DNA of 5,863 nt. It comes from an uncultured Emergencia sp. (GTDB taxonomy: Bacteria; Bacillota; Clostridia; Peptostreptococcales; Anaerovoracaceae). Positions 5,784 through 5,863 of the stretch are shown one piece after another. Location: contig CABSEO010000143.1 of NCBI GenBank assembly GCA_902476665.1, forward strand, positions 1-5,863, in the 5' to 3' direction. The position numbers and the translations under genes were made by a program. Position 1 is the stretch's first letter. The number at the start of each line of letters is the position of its first letter. Below the pieces are notes generated by a model. It had not been told where the DNA came from. It saw only the letters and a list, made by a program, of their open reading frames with translations, and did not search any database.

Positions 5784-5863
5784 ATTTCTCCAATAAAGCA
5801 TCTATCTGCCGATAGAGCTCTTCCTTTCCCTTTGAATTATTAATAACTTCATTGGAACGAGCT
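5767..5863 (-). CDS. coaE: Probable dephospho-CoA kinase, C-terminal 31 residues (enters from the right edge)
   Basis: An open frame enters from the window edge and ends at a TAA at 5769-5767. The visible residues, ARSNEVINNSKGKEEL followed by YRQIDALLEKYAETE, match the usual end of CoaE, where an A-D-x-V-I-x-N-S/N-G stretch is followed by a helix of the E-E-L-x-x-Q-I-x-x-L-L type. CoaE phosphorylates dephospho-CoA with ATP, the last step of coenzyme A synthesis, in the cytoplasm. The catalytic P-loop lies outside the window, so the call rests only on this C-terminal pattern. The gene overlaps the start of the solute-binding protein gene by 17 bp, which suggests a shared transcript. Confidence 0.7.
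   Translation of the reverse strand, partial: ARSNEVINNSKGKEELYRQIDALLEKYAETE

Noticed and set aside
5784..5801. An upstream ATG adding six residues (MLYWRN) to the solute-binding protein.
   Set aside because: No Shine-Dalgarno sequence precedes it, while GGAG precedes the ATG at 5783.

Overview
The window looks like part of a low-to-mid GC Gram-positive (Firmicutes) chromosome, most likely a clostridium of the Lachnospiraceae type. This is inferred from the single-chain SecDF, the bifunctional Rel-type (p)ppGpp enzyme, strong AGGAGG ribosome sites, TTGACA/TATAAT-like promoters and tRNA genes with encoded CCA. No single gene fixes the genus. All supported genes lie on the minus strand, so transcription runs from high to low coordinates.

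Layout in transcription order: (1) 5863-5767, the C-terminal end of a probable dephospho-CoA kinase (coaE). (2) 5783-4155, a family 5 extracellular solute-binding protein held by an uncleaved-looking N-terminal membrane helix, overlapping coaE by 17 bp. (3) 4125-3984, a promoter and tRNA-Leu(GAG), closed by a 14-bp stem-loop at 3979-3947. (4) 3929-3802, a second promoter (TTGACG-17-TAGAAT) and tRNA-Leu(CAA). (5) 3762-3379, yajC, starting 39 nt after the tRNA CCA end with no terminator between. (6) 3378-3176, a 203-bp intergenic stretch with several inverted repeats, a 26-codon ORF with a good ribosome site, and a promoter for the next gene. (7) 3175-932, secDF. (8) 902-1, the first 300 codons of relA/rel, 29 nt after secDF.

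Functionally, yajC and secDF encode the accessory part of the Sec translocon (SecDF uses the proton gradient to assist protein export; YajC is its small partner). The downstream Rel enzyme makes and degrades (p)ppGpp. The short secDF-rel gap without a terminator suggests co-transcription. The two leucine tRNAs read CUC/CUU-type and UUG codons. Transcription of tRNA-Leu(CAA) probably continues into yajC.

Most of the window is ordinary core genome. The least explained part is the yajC-secDF intergenic region, where a folded inverted-repeat element, a tiny ORF and a promoter are superimposed. The membrane-anchored orphan solute-binding protein is the second point of interest. I saw no CRISPR array, transposase, phage gene or defence system.
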